A stretch of DNA of 64,000 nucleotides from Prasinococcaceae sp. CCMP 1430 (GCA_013416795.1 RQSC01000012.1:213885-277884), one strand, 5' to 3'. Positions 10,163 to 21,812 are shown, numbered from the stretch's first letter. Notes: generated by a model not told the origin, from the sequence alone. A program made the numbers and translations.

Positions 10163-11173
10163 TTACCAGCCGAGCAGGTGCTCCTGCACCTTGCCCCAGA
10201 AGGAGTGATCTGGCTGCGGCAGCGCGTGCTTGGCGGACGAGCCCATGTAGTAGGGCCGGGCGGCCGTCGCGTCTGCCGCGCCGCGCCGCGCTGCACCGGC
10301 GGAGGCCATCGCGATCCCGGCGCCGCCGCCCTCGACCTCCACGCGCTGGTTCTGCTCGAGCGGGCGCACGCCGACCATCAGACCACGCCGTACCTCCACC
10401 CCGTTCTTGGTGAGTGCGTCCTGTGCCTCGTGTGCCGTCTTGAAGAGCGCGTGCGCCCAGTTAGCGCGCCCGGCGGGCGGCACCCAGCGGATCACGTCGC
10501 CGCACGACTCGAGCGCGCGCAGCACCGAGTTGGTGTCCTCAGTCGCGAACCCGAACACCGTCACCCACGCCGAGCCGTCCGCCTCGGGTGTCACCCTCAT
10601 CACGCCGGCGCCAACGCCCGCTGCGCCCGCGGCGGGTGTTGTGGCGATCTGCGGGTGCTGCGGCGCGGCGGCGGTCGGGGTCGTCGCCATGGGAGAAGGA
10701 CCTCCGCCGCCCGGGGTCGCGTCGCGCTGCGGGGAGAAGAGCGACATGGGGGCGGGTCGCTGCGCCGCGGCGCCGCTGCCACCAGGCGGCGACGACACTT
10801 GTCGCGTGAGGTTGAGCGCGCGCATCGGCGACACCGCCGTCGGCCGCGGCGCCGGCGAGAATGCGGGGTTGCCGTACATCTGCTGCTGTTGCTGCTGCTG
10901 TGATGGCTGCGTGGCGTGGAACGCGCCTGAGCCGCCGCTGAACACGGAATTCATCGGCGGTGGCATGATGGGTGTGTCGCCCGCGCCAAGGCCTGGCGAG
11001 TAGTGCGCGCCGCGCATGGGCGGCGCTCCAGAGCGCAGAGGATCGATCCCCACCGCGGCGCGCCCACTGCGCGCGCTCCCGCCACCCGGTGTCGCGCTCC
11101 CGGGGGCAGGCACCAGTGCGCCCGCGCCATACCCTGCCGCCGCGCCGCGCCGCGCGGGCGACGGCGTGAACAT
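10163..11173 (-). CDS. Nucleoporin Nup35/Nup53 (MPPN/RRM-Nup35 domain)
   Basis: Linker nucleoporin that connects inner-ring nucleoporins with the pore membrane. 336 aa in one exon, start ATG at 11173. The N-terminal half is disordered and Pro/Gly/Ser-rich, with SPARRG, SPGLG and ATPGG repeats and a short Gln run. Residues ~195-285 are the Nup35-type RRM: WVTVFGF, NSVLRALESCGDVIRWVPP, WAHALFKTAHEAQDAL and GLMVGVRPLE. The last residues (HSFWGKVQEHLLGW) form the amphipathic C-terminal helix that binds membrane in this family. The gene is divergent from the EH-domain gene. Confidence 0.9.
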   Translation of the reverse strand: MFTPSPARRGAAAGYGAGALVPAPGSATPGGGSARSGRAAVGIDPLRSGAPPMRGAHYSPGLGAGDTPIMPPPMNSVFSGGSGAFHATQPSQQQQQQQMYGNPAFSPAPRPTAVSPMRALNLTRQVSSPPGGSGAAAQRPAPMSLFSPQRDATPGGGGPSPMATTPTAAAPQHPQIATTPAAGAAGVGAGVMRVTPEADGSAWVTVFGFATEDTNSVLRALESCGDVIRWVPPAGRANWAHALFKTAHEAQDALTKNGVEVRRGLMVGVRPLEQNQRVEVEGGGAGIAMASAGAARRGAADATAARPYYMGSSAKHALPQPDHSFWGKVQEHLLGW

Positions 11174-11581
11174 GCCGCTGCCTGCGAGCACTCCTCCCCC
11201 ACCGCACCGCAGCTCACCCACCGCGCGCCCGCACGCGCAGCGTGTGTGGCCGGGCGCGCCGGCGGCCGCTCCCCCGTTCAAAAAAGAAAAAGAAAAACAC
11301 CCCCAAAAACCCTCTCGGAAAGAAAAAAAAATGGCACCGGCGGGCGCCAGCGCGAAATGTTCGACGGACCGGGATATGGTTGGGTTCGCACGCTCGGCGT
11401 TTTCGCGCTCTGGCCCGCGAAAACGAGAACTCTTGTGGTACGTTTTTTTTTTGAGGGGCATCTTGCGGCCCCAGCAGGCGGCTCTGGCTCTTCCGTCTCG
11501 GCTCTCGCCGCCTGCTCCCCTTGGGCCTTGGCGTCCCCGCGGCAGCACGGCGGTGGCACAGCGCGCGCGCCCCTCTCGGGG

Positions 11582-11612
<31 letters not shown>

Positions 11613-11883
11613 AGGGGAGGGCGCGAGCTTGCCGCGCGTGGTGGCTGGGCGATCTGCGAGGCCGCTCGCGGGCGCGACGGGCGCGGGTGGAGGGAACGCC
11701 TCGCTTCATTTTTTTCGTGTGGTGCCGAGACGGTCGCGCTGCGCTCTCGTGCGTGTGGCACGCAGGCGCGGCGCGGGGAGGGGCGTGAGCAGCGAGGGCG
11801 AAAGGGTCGCGCTGCGTGAGCGGCGGACCAAGGTAGCGGTGCGCCATCCCGTGGCACCTGTGGAAGTCGGACTGCCGTGATCA
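11174..11883. other. Divergent promoter region Nup35 / EH-scaffold
   Basis: 710-bp intergenic region. It has an A-rich block at 11280-11332, a T8-9 run near 11443 and the 27-nt G tract at 11583-11609. I see no coding frame with protein-like composition. Confidence 0.5.
11583..11609 (+). repeat. Poly-G homopolymer, 27 nt
   Basis: Uninterrupted G run about 275 bp upstream of the EH-scaffold ATG, again inside a divergent promoter like the run at 5251. The length should be treated as approximate. Confidence 0.95.
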
Positions 11884-14800
11884 ATGAGCGCGACAGCGGC
11901 GGACGCTTCGGTGTGGCGCGGCGACTCGCTCGTGGCACTCGCGAGCGGCGGGGCCTCGCAGGAGCGCCTTGCTGAGCTCTTCGCGGCCGCCGATGCCGAT
12001 CGCGACGGCGTCGTGGGCGGAGCGGACGCGATCCTCTTTTTCAAGCCGAGCGGTCTGCCCAACGCCACGCTGTCCAAGGTTTGGCTCGAGGCGAGCCACA
12101 GGAGGGGCTGCATCGAGGATGTCGAGGTGCGTAGCACGTGCGCCCAGCGCAAGCCTTACTCAGCGCGCGCCCGCGGATCTGGGGCGCGCCTCATGCTGCG
12201 CGGCAGGCCCTCGGGCTGATCGCCCAGTGCAGGTGCGCGCGCTGTGCGTGCGCTGTGTGGGAGCGGGTGGCTGACGCAATTACCGGCTCGTGCCATGCGC
12301 GCTCCATAGGACTTTGAGGTGGCCTGCAAGGGCGTCGCGGTGGCCGTGCTTGAACGCACCTCCGTCGCAGACGAAAGCCCCGGCAGTGCCGGCGGCTCCA
12401 GCCAGGCCGCAAGGCGCAGGGCTAAGCGGCAGCAGCGCGAGCTCGCAGCGGCAGTGGCGTCCGCCGCCGCGGCCGCGGAACCGCTAAGCGGATGGACGCC
12501 GCAGGCAGCCGGCACGGTCGCCGACGTGTATGCCACCATCGGTGCCAAGGATCGCGCCAAGTACGAGGCACACTTCTCGCGCGCAGATAAGACCAGCGAA
12601 GGCCTAGTCGCGCGCGAAGAGGCCGGGCTGCTCTTCAGCCGTGCGAAGGTTCCTGCAGCCGCTATCGACAGTATCTACGATCACTGCGTGCCTGAAGGGA
12701 GTGACGGGCTCGACTCGGTCGCATTCGCAGCGGCTATGCACCTCGTTTACGCCGCCCTGAGAGCGAAGCTTGCGCATCTCCTCGACTCTAAGCCGCCGAT
12801 CCGAACGGGTACCAATGACGACACGAACATCGACGAGGAGGAAGAGGATAAGGATGACGATGGGGAGGAGGTTGCGCAACAGGCGGTGTTTCCGGCCAAA
12901 AATGCCGACGCTCCCACCGCCGAACGTGATGCACCGACCAGATTCGCAGCATCCGACTCGGCCGTGTCCGAAGGGACCGAGAGTTACGCTAGCAGTGGTA
13001 GCAACGGTGAGATTGTGCCTGCTAGTGCTGTGGGAGCAGCCGGCGACGCGGCGGAGTCGGCGGGGTTTTCCACCCTCGAGTCCGCTGCATTCGAGCAAGC
13101 CCGAGTTGCGGAGGCCGAGGCCGAGGCCAGTGCCGGGCCCGAGAGCTCCTTTGCCAACGCGCCAGCCGAGGGATTCGCCGCCTTCGATTCGGCGGTCTTC
13201 GAGCCGGCTGCCGCGGGGCACTCGCCCTTATCAAAGGGCTTTGCTACGTTTGGGTCCAATGCTCTGGACCCTACACCGAGTGCATCCGACGGGGCACCTG
13301 AGGCCGCGCATGCGCAGGGTCCCGCGGAGAGTCAGCAGCAGGAGCAGGAGCCGCAGCCGCAGCAGCAAGCGCCTACTTCTGCTGCTGACATCGGTGCGCC
13401 GCCGGCCTTTGAGGCGGACTTTAGCGATTCGGCCGCTTTCAGTGCCTCTGGTGCTTCCGGGGAGCCTTCGATCGTCAGCAGCTCCTCGAGCGAGGGTTCA
13501 GCGGTAGCTGCCAAACAGCCTCCTCGGAAGCGGCAGCTTTTCTCCAATGCCGCGTTCGAGGCGGACATCTCCTCGCCCCAGGGCGATGACGAAGAGGGGG
13601 GCGGCGACCTCGACGAATCTTTTGGTGAGTCCCCGGAATTTCACACGCCTAGCACGGAAGAGCCTGCCGAGGACGCTGGCGAGTTTGGCGGCGCCCAAAG
13701 TGACAGCAGTGATGGCATGGTAGCTCACGACGCCCTTGCAGCAGATGGAATCGGCGCAGGCGCGGCATGCGCTAGCGAAGACACGGCCGATCTGCAGGAG
13801 GAGCTGGTGTTCCTGGATGCGGAGCTTGATGCAATGGAAAAACAGAAGTCGGCCATCAAGGTCGCCACGCATGCCACGAAGCGCCAGCACGAAGACCTCA
13901 AGCAGATGGTCATTTCCAAGTCGGCCGCGCTCTTCGAGTCCAAGAAGGTGCTCGGCGAGCTCGAGCAGCAGCTCGCCAAGGTGCAGGGCGACGCGCGCAA
14001 CACGCGCAGTGAGTCAGACGCCATGCAGGCCGAGCTCAACGAGCTCAAGCAGAGGAAGCTGGAGCTTGTGCGCGCGCGCGATACCGGGGCGCGCGCCACA
14101 ACCTTTCCGCCGTCGAAGCGAGGGACCAACAGTGCACTTACCGCAGAAATTGCCGCAGAAAGGGCCGAGATTGCACTTTTGGAGTCGCAGCTGGCTGATG
14201 CGAACGGCGCCTCATTGGGCGATGAAGCGATGGCCGTCGAGGAGCTCACTGCCGAGCTGGCGAGCCTGCGCGTTAGCAAAAGCCGCATTACGCAGGAGCT
14301 GGAGGCGGCGATCGACGCACAGGAGTCGCGGCGGCAGGCGCTGGAAGAGAGGGGGGCGCTCAAACGCGAAGCACTGGCGGCAGCTCAGGGGCTGCTTGAT
14401 TCGAAGCGCGCAGAGCTCGCGCGGGCACGTGCGGAAAATGACGCGCTCGAACAGGAGCTCAATGCGAGTGGCATGTCTGCAGCCGAGGTGCAGGACCTTG
14501 CTAGGACAGAAGCGGCAGCGATCGACTCAGAAATCGCGGCCGAGCGCGATCGCTCAGTCGATCTGGTGGCAGTCTTGGGTGAGTCGGCGTCGCTCGGCTA
14601 CGAGTCGGCCGATGTGTCGTCGAGCCAAGCACGCCCTCACAACCGCAAGCCCTCGGAAGACTTCATCGAGTTTGGCAGGCACAATCGATCGGGCAGCACA
14701 ACGCGATGGGCGTTTGATCCTAATCGGTCCGACGACGGTGGTGACATGGTGTTCACCGCACCCGCCTCGACCGCAGTGGCATCGGCCAACGAGGGGGACG

Positions 14801-17406
14801 AACACTCGGACGCGTCGATGGCCAGACTGGCGTCGCCAGGCACCGTCATCAAGACTGGCGCGCATGACGGCGGCTCGGGCTTTTCGTCGTTCCTGTATGG
14901 CGGCGATGCCCCTGCTGCGCGGCGCGGCATTGGGGCGAACGGTGGCGTCGATGCAGACACTGACTGCGCTGACACTGTCGTGGTGAGCCGTGGGCCCAGC
15001 TTTGGCGAGGCGGACTTCGGCGACGCTGCCTTCAGCAGCCTCGCCAAGCCGAAGGCTGCGAGCGCAGACGCACGCGCGCCGGAAAGCAGTGCAGATGTGG
15101 GGGACACCTTCGAGACTGCATTTGATGACGCGTTTGGTCCACCCACAGCGAAGGCAACGTCCTCGATGGCTGAGCCGGCGCCCGATGCGGCAGGCGGCAT
15201 GAAGCTGTTCAACAACGACGCGTTCGACGGCGTCTTAGGGGATGCTGAGCCAAAGCCCGATAACACCGCACCGGCAGCCGTGACGACGGCTGCAGTGGGG
15301 GTCTTCGACAATGCCGCCTTTGATGACGACGCCTTCGGTCCCGCGTCGGCTGGCGGCGACGACAGCAGTGCCGCTGCGGGTGCTCCATTGGATTCTGCGA
15401 GCGTGCAGAAGACAGCCAACGCACCCGCTGATGGAATCGATGATGTCTATCAACTGGGATCTGGAGCTGGCGAGACGGGCGTCAGCGCCGCCCCCGCCGC
15501 CCCCGCCACCTTTGACCCCAAGGCACCGACGATCAACCTGGCTGAGCTCATGCCAAAGCCCGCGGTAGAGGACAAAGCCGCTGCGGATGATTTGGGCGCG
15601 GGCGCTGGTCCTTCGTCAGACATGGATGACCTCTTCGGATCGGCGCCTGCGGACGGCAGTGCGCCACCGTCTGGAATGGAATTTTTCGGCCTCAGCCCGC
15701 CGAAAAAGCAGCGTGGCAGCAGCGGTGGGGGGGAGGGCGTGGATGACATTTTCGCGTCGCTCGGCGGGACATCAGTGGCTGCACCCCCGTCGCCGGTTGC
15801 CGCAGCGCCGGGGCCTGCGCTTTCGTCCGACACGGCCAACACACCTGCGAGTTCCATGGGGAGCGTCGCGCCACTGTCCGCAGCGACGGGCATGGCGGTG
15901 GCGCGAGTGGGCAAGTGGCGCACGCTCTCGAACACGGAACGCACCAAGTGCGAGAAGGCCTTCACTGCGCTCGCGGGCACGAAAACGGGCGCCACAGTCT
16001 CAGCAGCCGGCGCGAAGTCCATCTTTGCGCGCATCTGCAAGCACGTGAGCATGTTTGGCGCCGTATGGGAGCTCGCTGCCAAGGACGGCGCGAACCAGGC
16101 TGCGCTCTCGCTCTCGGAGTTCTGCCTGTTCATGCATATGGCCAAACAGTTGGCTCGGCGTGGCGCCACGCTGCCTGCGCCGCCGCTGAGTGCCGCTGAA
16201 CGCGCGCACTTGCTGGGCTCAAACAGGCGGCGTTCTGCGGCAACCACACCAAGTACCTCGAACGCCTCGACGCCTCAGCTGTCTCCCAGGAATTCACCCC
16301 AGAAGCACGGCAGCGCTACGGCAACTGCCTCTGCTGCAGACCGGGGCAAGGAGGTGGACGCAGCTGTCAGCGCGGGCGCCAGCACCAGCGTCGGTGCAGG
16401 CGACGTGGCTGCCGGGGCAGCCACAGCGTCAGTGACGGCGCGCAGCGGGCGGCAGAAGAAACGAGTGCCGCGGCTCAAGCCCGTGGCTGCGCTCCCGCCT
16501 GCGACGGCTTCCGTCGAGCCTGATAGCGAGCCTGAGCAGGACGCTGCCCCGGAGCCTGCCCCAGCGCCGGCTCCGCAGAGTGCCGCTGCAGCTGGCGGCG
16601 GCTCATCGGGTAGTGAGAAGGCGTCAGACCCTCGCGCGGCGATGTTGGCGTCCATGGGCTTCTCAACCGCTGCGGCGATGATTGCTCTGGAAATGTTCGG
16701 CGACGACACTGACGCTGCCGTGGAGTTCCTGATCGAGCACCCGGAGGCTGGGCAACGAGACACGCCGAAGCAGGGTAAACGCGACGTGAACGACGCGAGC
16801 CGCATGCGACCCCCCAATGCGGCTGTCACTCCATCGCCCGCAACTCCCACCAGGCCGTCGGCGGGTGGCTCTCAAGCTGCAGATTTCAAGCGCACGAACA
16901 GCCAGGCGCCGCTGTCGCCCTCGCCGGCGTCGCCTGCCACCGCGAGCAGTGCGGCTGCTGCCGCGCCTACACTCGCGTTCCGCTTCTGCGTCGACGAGGT
17001 CACGCTCAAGAAGAAGGACGTCCAGCGCATGAATCTTCCCTTCTTTCAGATGTCCCTCGCCACCGCTGAGGGCAGGTTGCTCGAGCGCCAATCCAAGACG
17101 GCACCCAACACGGGGAGGCGCGGGGAGGGCACGTTGCTCTATGGCCCGTCGACTGTGCTGGGCTTCAAGACCCCTCTCTCGCGCCTGCCAAGCGACGCGG
17201 CAGTGTACTTTGAGCTCATGCACTACAAGCCCGACAAGAAGAAGAACAGCTGCATGGCCTGGAGCTATGCCCCCTTGGAGATGATCAAGACGGGCAAGTT
17301 CTCGCTGCCGCTTTTCGAGAAGCCCATCGATGTGTCTCGCAGGCGGTGCAAACGGCTCAACAAGAAGGGCCTCGATCTGACGGTTAGCTTCTCCGTGCCG
17401 CGCTGA
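11884..17406 (+). CDS. Eps15/Ede1-like EH-domain endocytic scaffold with UBA and AIDA-type C2
   Basis: Giant scaffold, 1779 aa. Exons are 11884-12126 and 12310-17406, with a 183-bp phase-0 intron (gtgcgt...ccatag, CTGAC inside). Residues 1-110 form EH domain 1, with an EF-loop DADRDGVVGG and FFKPSGLP. Residues ~140-237 form EH-like domain 2, and ~1277-1375 EH-like domain 3. Residues ~572-832 are a long coiled coil. Flanking linkers carry many short acidic-aromatic motifs (AFDDAFGP, ADFGDAAF, NAAFDDDAFGP) that resemble adaptor-binding peptides. Residues ~1520-1562 form a UBA (MLASMGFS...ALEMFGDDTDAAVEFLIEH). Residues ~1637-1779 look like the C-terminal C2 of AIDA proteins: VYFELMHYKPDKKK, LPLFEKPID, LNKKGLDLTV. 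The yeast Ede1 layout (three EH, coiled coil, UBA) argues for early clathrin-mediated endocytosis. The terminal C2 is extra and could bind lipid. Confidence 0.85.
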
Positions 17407-17535
17407 TTTGATCAAGGCCTACCGTGGACGGGACGGCCGCAGTATGCGCGGACGAACGCGTCGGGCAGCAGCGGCGCAGCCATCGCCACGCGCGTTCAAT
17501 CGCACGTCGTACGTATCGTAAATTCATATACAATC

Positions 17536-19416
17536 TCACGAGCCGACGCTCGCCTCGCGCGCGACGGGGTCGCAAAGGCCCGTTTCCACGCGCGCCACAA
17601 GCGCCCGAAGGCCTTGCGCTTTCTGGAGCGCGCCGAAGAGGCGCGAGCGAAACTCGAGGTGCAAGTCGAGCTCAGCGGACGCCGCTGCGCGCACGTGCGG
17701 CTCGGCGCCACTAGGGCGTGCCGCAGTGGCCAGCGCCTGGACAGCCACCTCCGCATCACCGATCTTGTCGATCACAAGTGCTACCGCTCGCTGCACTCCC
17801 TCCACGGCGATGCCCTCCGCGCGACCGCCGCGCTTCCCGTTCGCCGCTCCTTGCGCAGTTGCGTTGAGGAAGGCGGCTTCGAGAGGCAGCATTCGTAGAG
17901 CGGCCGAGGTGCGCCCGTTGTAGCCTCCCAAGGCCAGAAGCGCCTGCACGCGCCCGTTGCCCGAGGGGAGCGCGACCAAACTCATGCCCTCGTACGCCAC
18001 TGCTGCGTCCTGTGACGCGGCCGCGGGCCTCCTTTGCCAGCCCCGAGCGGCTGCCTTGACTTTGGGGGCCGCGCAGAGCACCGACCACTCCATTCTGTTG
18101 GTGCGCATGTCCAGAACCACCGTATCCCCCAATCCGCTTTCATTGTTTCCGCCGCCCGCGACGAAGAAGAAGGGGCCGTGCACGCAACTTGCGTGACCCG
18201 CTCGTGGAGCAGGCGCCTGGCCCGAGGTGGTCGAGACACTCCACTCAAGAGTCCGGAGATCCAGAGTATGCACATCGTTGAAAAACGCTGTCGAGCGGAA
18301 CGAGCACCCACCGAAAACATGCATCCTCCCGGCGTAGACGGCCGCCGCGTGAGCCGAGCGCGCGCTCGGCGCGGCCCCAGTCGACACGGGCGAGTGCCAC
18401 GTCCATGACTTCAGATCGAGGCGCCACAGGTCACCCAGGGCGCGACTCTGTGCGGCTTCGCCCCCAAACACGAAGAGACTGTCGCCATGGACGACGGCCG
18501 AGTGGAGGCGTCGCGCACAGGGCGCGCCGAAGTGCGCGTCGGGAGCGCACTCGAGCCGACGCCACTCGGCGGGGGCGCCGCCGCGCGCAGCAGTGGCGTC
18601 CAGCGCGTGCACCGTCATTGACTCCTCGGCATCGGCACTGCGCTGCCGGCCTCCAACGGCGAGCAGAGTGTCGGCCCAGCGCACCAGGGCGAGGCCTGCG
18701 ACCGGCGGCAGCGAGCCCGCGCGCGATGAGCTCGCTTGCGCCTCGGGCGCCTCGGCCACTCGCCACAGCGGCTCCCCACCACTCGCCAGCGGCGCGACGT
18801 CGAGAACGTGCACATCGTTTAGCAGCCTCCGCCCGCTGTTGCCGCCGCACACGAAGAGCGCTCCGCCCAGCACGCACGCCGCGTGCTCGTAGCGGGCTGT
18901 TGGGGCGGCGCCCGGCGAGCCCTCGCCGAGTGCCATCCAGCTCACTCCGTCCGGCACTGCCGGCACCGGCACGTCCCATTCGGTACCCCTATCCGCGGAT
19001 GCTGCGGCCTCCGCCTCGCCGCGCGCGTGAAAGCCCTTGAGCTCTGCCCACCAGGACGGGCAGTCCAGCTCCACCGTGCTCACGTAGCGGAACATGGCCT
19101 CGTATTTGGACATGCTGCCCAGCTGTGAATACACCGTCCACCGCGCGCGCTCCTGCGCGTTCCACGCCCACGGCGCTGCGTCTGTGCACGGCCCGTGCTC
19201 CGCCTGCTTCTCGAACGCATCGAGCGCGAGCAGATGGTCCTCCGTCAGGTTCTGCGGCGCGCCCGCGTCCGCCGCGCGCGTCGCGTGCCTGACGTAGCGC
19301 CGCGCCGCCTCGTACTTGTCGGGATACTCGAGCTGGCACTGCTCGGGCCAGCCCGGGCCCCGCGCCGCTCGCCCGCCGCCCGCCGCGTCCATTCCAGTAC
19401 ATGACGCCCAGCGCAT
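17536..19416 (-). CDS. Acyl-CoA-binding domain plus kelch-repeat protein (ACBP4/5-like)
   Basis: Soluble acyl-CoA carrier or sensor. Residues ~15-120 form an ACBP fold: KYEAARRYV, LALDAFEKQAEHGPC, WNAQERARWTVYSQLGSMSKYEAMFRYV. Residues ~170-510 form a kelch propeller, with recurring GG...LFVCGGNSG, LFVFGGEA and MHVFGGCSF blades. The C-terminus (~540-620) is helical. The same order of domains is known from plant ACBP4/5. It has one exon. ATG 19416 gives 626 aa; the in-frame ATG at 19392 would give 618 aa, with the ACBP domain intact either way. The 3' end converges on the EH scaffold, 129 bp away. Confidence 0.85.
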   Translation of the reverse strand: MRWASCTGMDAAGGGRAARGPGWPEQCQLEYPDKYEAARRYVRHATRAADAGAPQNLTEDHLLALDAFEKQAEHGPCTDAAPWAWNAQERARWTVYSQLGSMSKYEAMFRYVSTVELDCPSWWAELKGFHARGEAEAAASADRGTEWDVPVPAVPDGVSWMALGEGSPGAAPTARYEHAACVLGGALFVCGGNSGRRLLNDVHVLDVAPLASGGEPLWRVAEAPEAQASSSRAGSLPPVAGLALVRWADTLLAVGGRQRSADAEESMTVHALDATAARGGAPAEWRRLECAPDAHFGAPCARRLHSAVVHGDSLFVFGGEAAQSRALGDLWRLDLKSWTWHSPVSTGAAPSARSAHAAAVYAGRMHVFGGCSFRSTAFFNDVHTLDLRTLEWSVSTTSGQAPAPRAGHASCVHGPFFFVAGGGNNESGLGDTVVLDMRTNRMEWSVLCAAPKVKAAARGWQRRPAAASQDAAVAYEGMSLVALPSGNGRVQALLALGGYNGRTSAALRMLPLEAAFLNATAQGAANGKRGGRAEGIAVEGVQRAVALVIDKIGDAEVAVQALATAARPSGAEPHVRAAASAELDLHLEFRSRLFGALQKAQGLRALVARVETGLCDPVAREASVGS

Positions 19417-20621
19417 TGACGCGCGCCCCGCTGTGGCGCACGCGCCAACACCCCCGCCCCGCCGAGCGGCGCGCCCGCCTGTCGACAGCGCCCGCGCCAA
19501 CACCAACACCAACACCAACACCAACACCAACACCCGCCGCCACGCGGGCAAACACACACGCAAACGCGACCCCGCACCGAACGCAACGGGGAAAAAACCA
19601 AACAAGAAAAAACACACGAAAACCCAGGAAAAGACAGCCCCGCACGCACGCCGCGCGGAACGGTTTGGTTTGGTTTTGGTCCGTCTGTCCGCTCCCCGGT
19701 CTCGGGTTTCGGCGGGGGGGGGGGGGAGCGCCGCGCTCGATCCGATTCCGACTCGATGGGCGCCGGGGACGTGCTCGGTTGGTTGGATTTGATCCATTGA
19801 TTGATTGGTTGGTTGATCGATGACGGGCGCCGCCCCGCCGCGCGCGCGCCGAGCTGGCTGCTGGTCTGGGCCCCGGCCGGCCGGCGGCCCCTCCCTCCCT
19901 CAGTCAGTCAGCCAGACGCAGAAACTCCGAATGGAATGCGGTGCTTATGCTGTGTCGTCCTCCAGCCAGCAGCCAAGCAGCCAGCTTCCCGCCAAAGATT
20001 TTTCCTGGTCCCTGTCGTTTCTTTGTCTCCTTAATTTTCTTTCTTGTTTCCTCTGTCTCGTTCGTTCGCGCGCGCGCGCCGCGCGGCGCCGGGTGCGAAA
20101 TGATGGCGCTTTTTTTTTCGCGTTTGGCGCGGTGAGAGGCGCGCGCGCGTATGAAGCGCGCGCGGGAGTGGCGGTGCCAGAGCGCAGGCGCCGGCGCCGC
20201 GCGCCTGGGCGCTGTGCCCCCCCTCTTCTCTCTCCATCTCCCCCCCCGCGCGTGGCAGCCCCTCTCGCCTCGACAGGGGTCGTGCGCGCATCAGCCACGG
20301 CGGCGGCGCCGCTGCCGCTGCCGCTGCCGCCGCGGCCAGCGCGCCTGCGCCGGTGCCCTGCCGCGCCATGAAAGGGCCAACCCTAAGGTCCCCTCGGGCC
20401 GGCGGGGGGGCGCGGCGCCGCGTGGCGCGCGTGCTCGCCTGCCATGGCGCCCGACGCGCCGCTATGCGCGCCGGGTTGCGCGCCTGCACCGGACCCGCAC
20501 TCCCATCGGGGCGCTGCCCTCTGCCACACCACAAGCTGACGTGAGCTGCTGTGCGCTGCTCCGTGCTGGATCCCGCCACCCCCAAACCAAATAAACGCTC
20601 GCCTGTGCGGCGCGCCCGCAG
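19417..20621. other. Intergenic, simple repeats, possible CK2 alpha 5' exon
   Basis: Region between the divergent ACBP-kelch and CK2 genes. It has a (CCAACA)6 repeat at 19497-19532, a G10 run near 19717, and GATT/GGTT-rich sequence at 19785-19820. There are CAGC-rich stretches near 19970, a T9 at ~20109 and an AACCCTAA-like box near 20383. A candidate CK2 first exon is the ATG at 20100 (MMALFFSRLA) ending at a gtgaga donor near 20132; support is weak. Confidence 0.4.
19497..19532 (+). repeat. (CCAACA)6 microsatellite
   Basis: Six perfect CCAACA units in the 5' flank of the ACBP-kelch gene. On that gene's strand they read TGTTGG. Confidence 0.95.
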
Positions 20622-21812
20622 TGAGCAGGATGACTACGAGGTCGTGCGCAAGGTGGGGCGCGGCAAGTACAGCGAGGTGTTTGAGGTACGCTCCGCGCTC
20701 CGCGCATGCTGCTGCTGGGGGTCGGCGCTGGTCGTGCCGTGTGAGGACGAGGGACGACACAGGCGTCCCCCGCAGCGGCAGCGCCACAGGCGCTGGTTGT
20801 GCGCATGCGTATTGCGCGTGCAGAGTGCGTGCCTGCGCCTGCGATGCGACGCCCGATCTCGTGCAGGCGGGCGCTGACTTGCGTGCGCGCTCGCGCGTTC
20901 GGTGCGGCGATGCCGTTCGCTCCTCCCCCCTTTCTCCCTCCCTCCACACTGCAGGGGGTCAACACGATCAACAACGAGCGCTGCATCATCAAGATTCTCA
21001 AGCCGGTGAAGAAGAAGAAGATCAAGCGCGAGGTCAAGATCCTGCAGAACCTGTGCGGCGGGCCAAACACCATCAAGCTGATGGATATCGTGCGCGACCC
21101 GCAGTCGAAGACCCCCTCGCTCATCTTCGAATACGTCAACAATCAGGACTTCAAGGTTCTGTACCCCCGCCTCACCGACTACGACATCCGCTACTACATC
21201 TTCGAGCTGCTGCGTGCGCTGGAGTACTGCCACTCCCAGGGGATCATGCACAGGGACGTGAAACCCCACAACGTGATGATCGACCACGAGCAGCGCAAGC
21301 TGCGCCTGATCGACTGGGGCTTGGCCGAGTTTTACCACCCGGGCAAGGAGTACAACGTGCGCGTCGCCAGCCGCTACTTCAAGGGCCCGGAGCTGCTCGT
21401 GGACCTGCAGGACTACGACTACAGCCTGGACATGTGGTCGCTCGGCGCAATGTTCGCGGGCATGATTTTCCGCAAGGAACCGTTCTTTTACGGACACGAC
21501 AACTACGACCAGCTGGTCAAGATCGCGAAGGTGCTGGGCACGGAGGAGCTCTACGCGTATCTGGCCAAGTATCGCATCGAGCTGGACCCCCACCTTGAGG
21601 CTCTTGTGGGCCGCCACGCGCGCAAACCTTGGGAGAAGTTCAAGACCGCCGAGAACCAGCACCTGGTGACGCCCGAGGCGCTGGACTTCCTCGACAAGCT
21701 GCTGCGCTACGATCACCAGGAGCGACTCACCGCGAAGGAGGCCATGGCCCACCCGTACTTCGACGCCGTGCGGCCGGAAATCCAGGCGATGATGCAGGCG
21801 GATAGCAAGTAG
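20622..21812 (+). CDS. CK2A: Casein kinase 2 catalytic subunit alpha
   Basis: Constitutively active Ser/Thr kinase. Exons are 20622-20685 and 20955-21812, with a 269-bp phase-0 intron (gtacgc...ctgcag, CTGAC inside). The sequence is near-identical to the family: [22 protein letters not shown], the basic loop [23 protein letters not shown] and the CK2-specific DWG metal motif in [12 protein letters not shown]. Other blocks are [14 protein letters not shown] and [15 protein letters not shown]. The exon begins mid-codon after a cag acceptor at 20621. The N-terminal segment of the family (the part that packs on the activation loop) must lie in an upstream exon, and I could not find a convincing one. 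CTGAC at 20536 may be that intron's branch point. Confidence 0.92.

Noticed and set aside
12604-13221. 205-aa antisense frame in the EH-scaffold gene
   Set aside because: Shadow frame of acidic low-complexity coding sequence.
20634-21752. 372-aa open frame antisense to CK2 alpha
   Set aside because: Pure shadow of a conserved kinase exon in GC-rich DNA, with no domain of its own.
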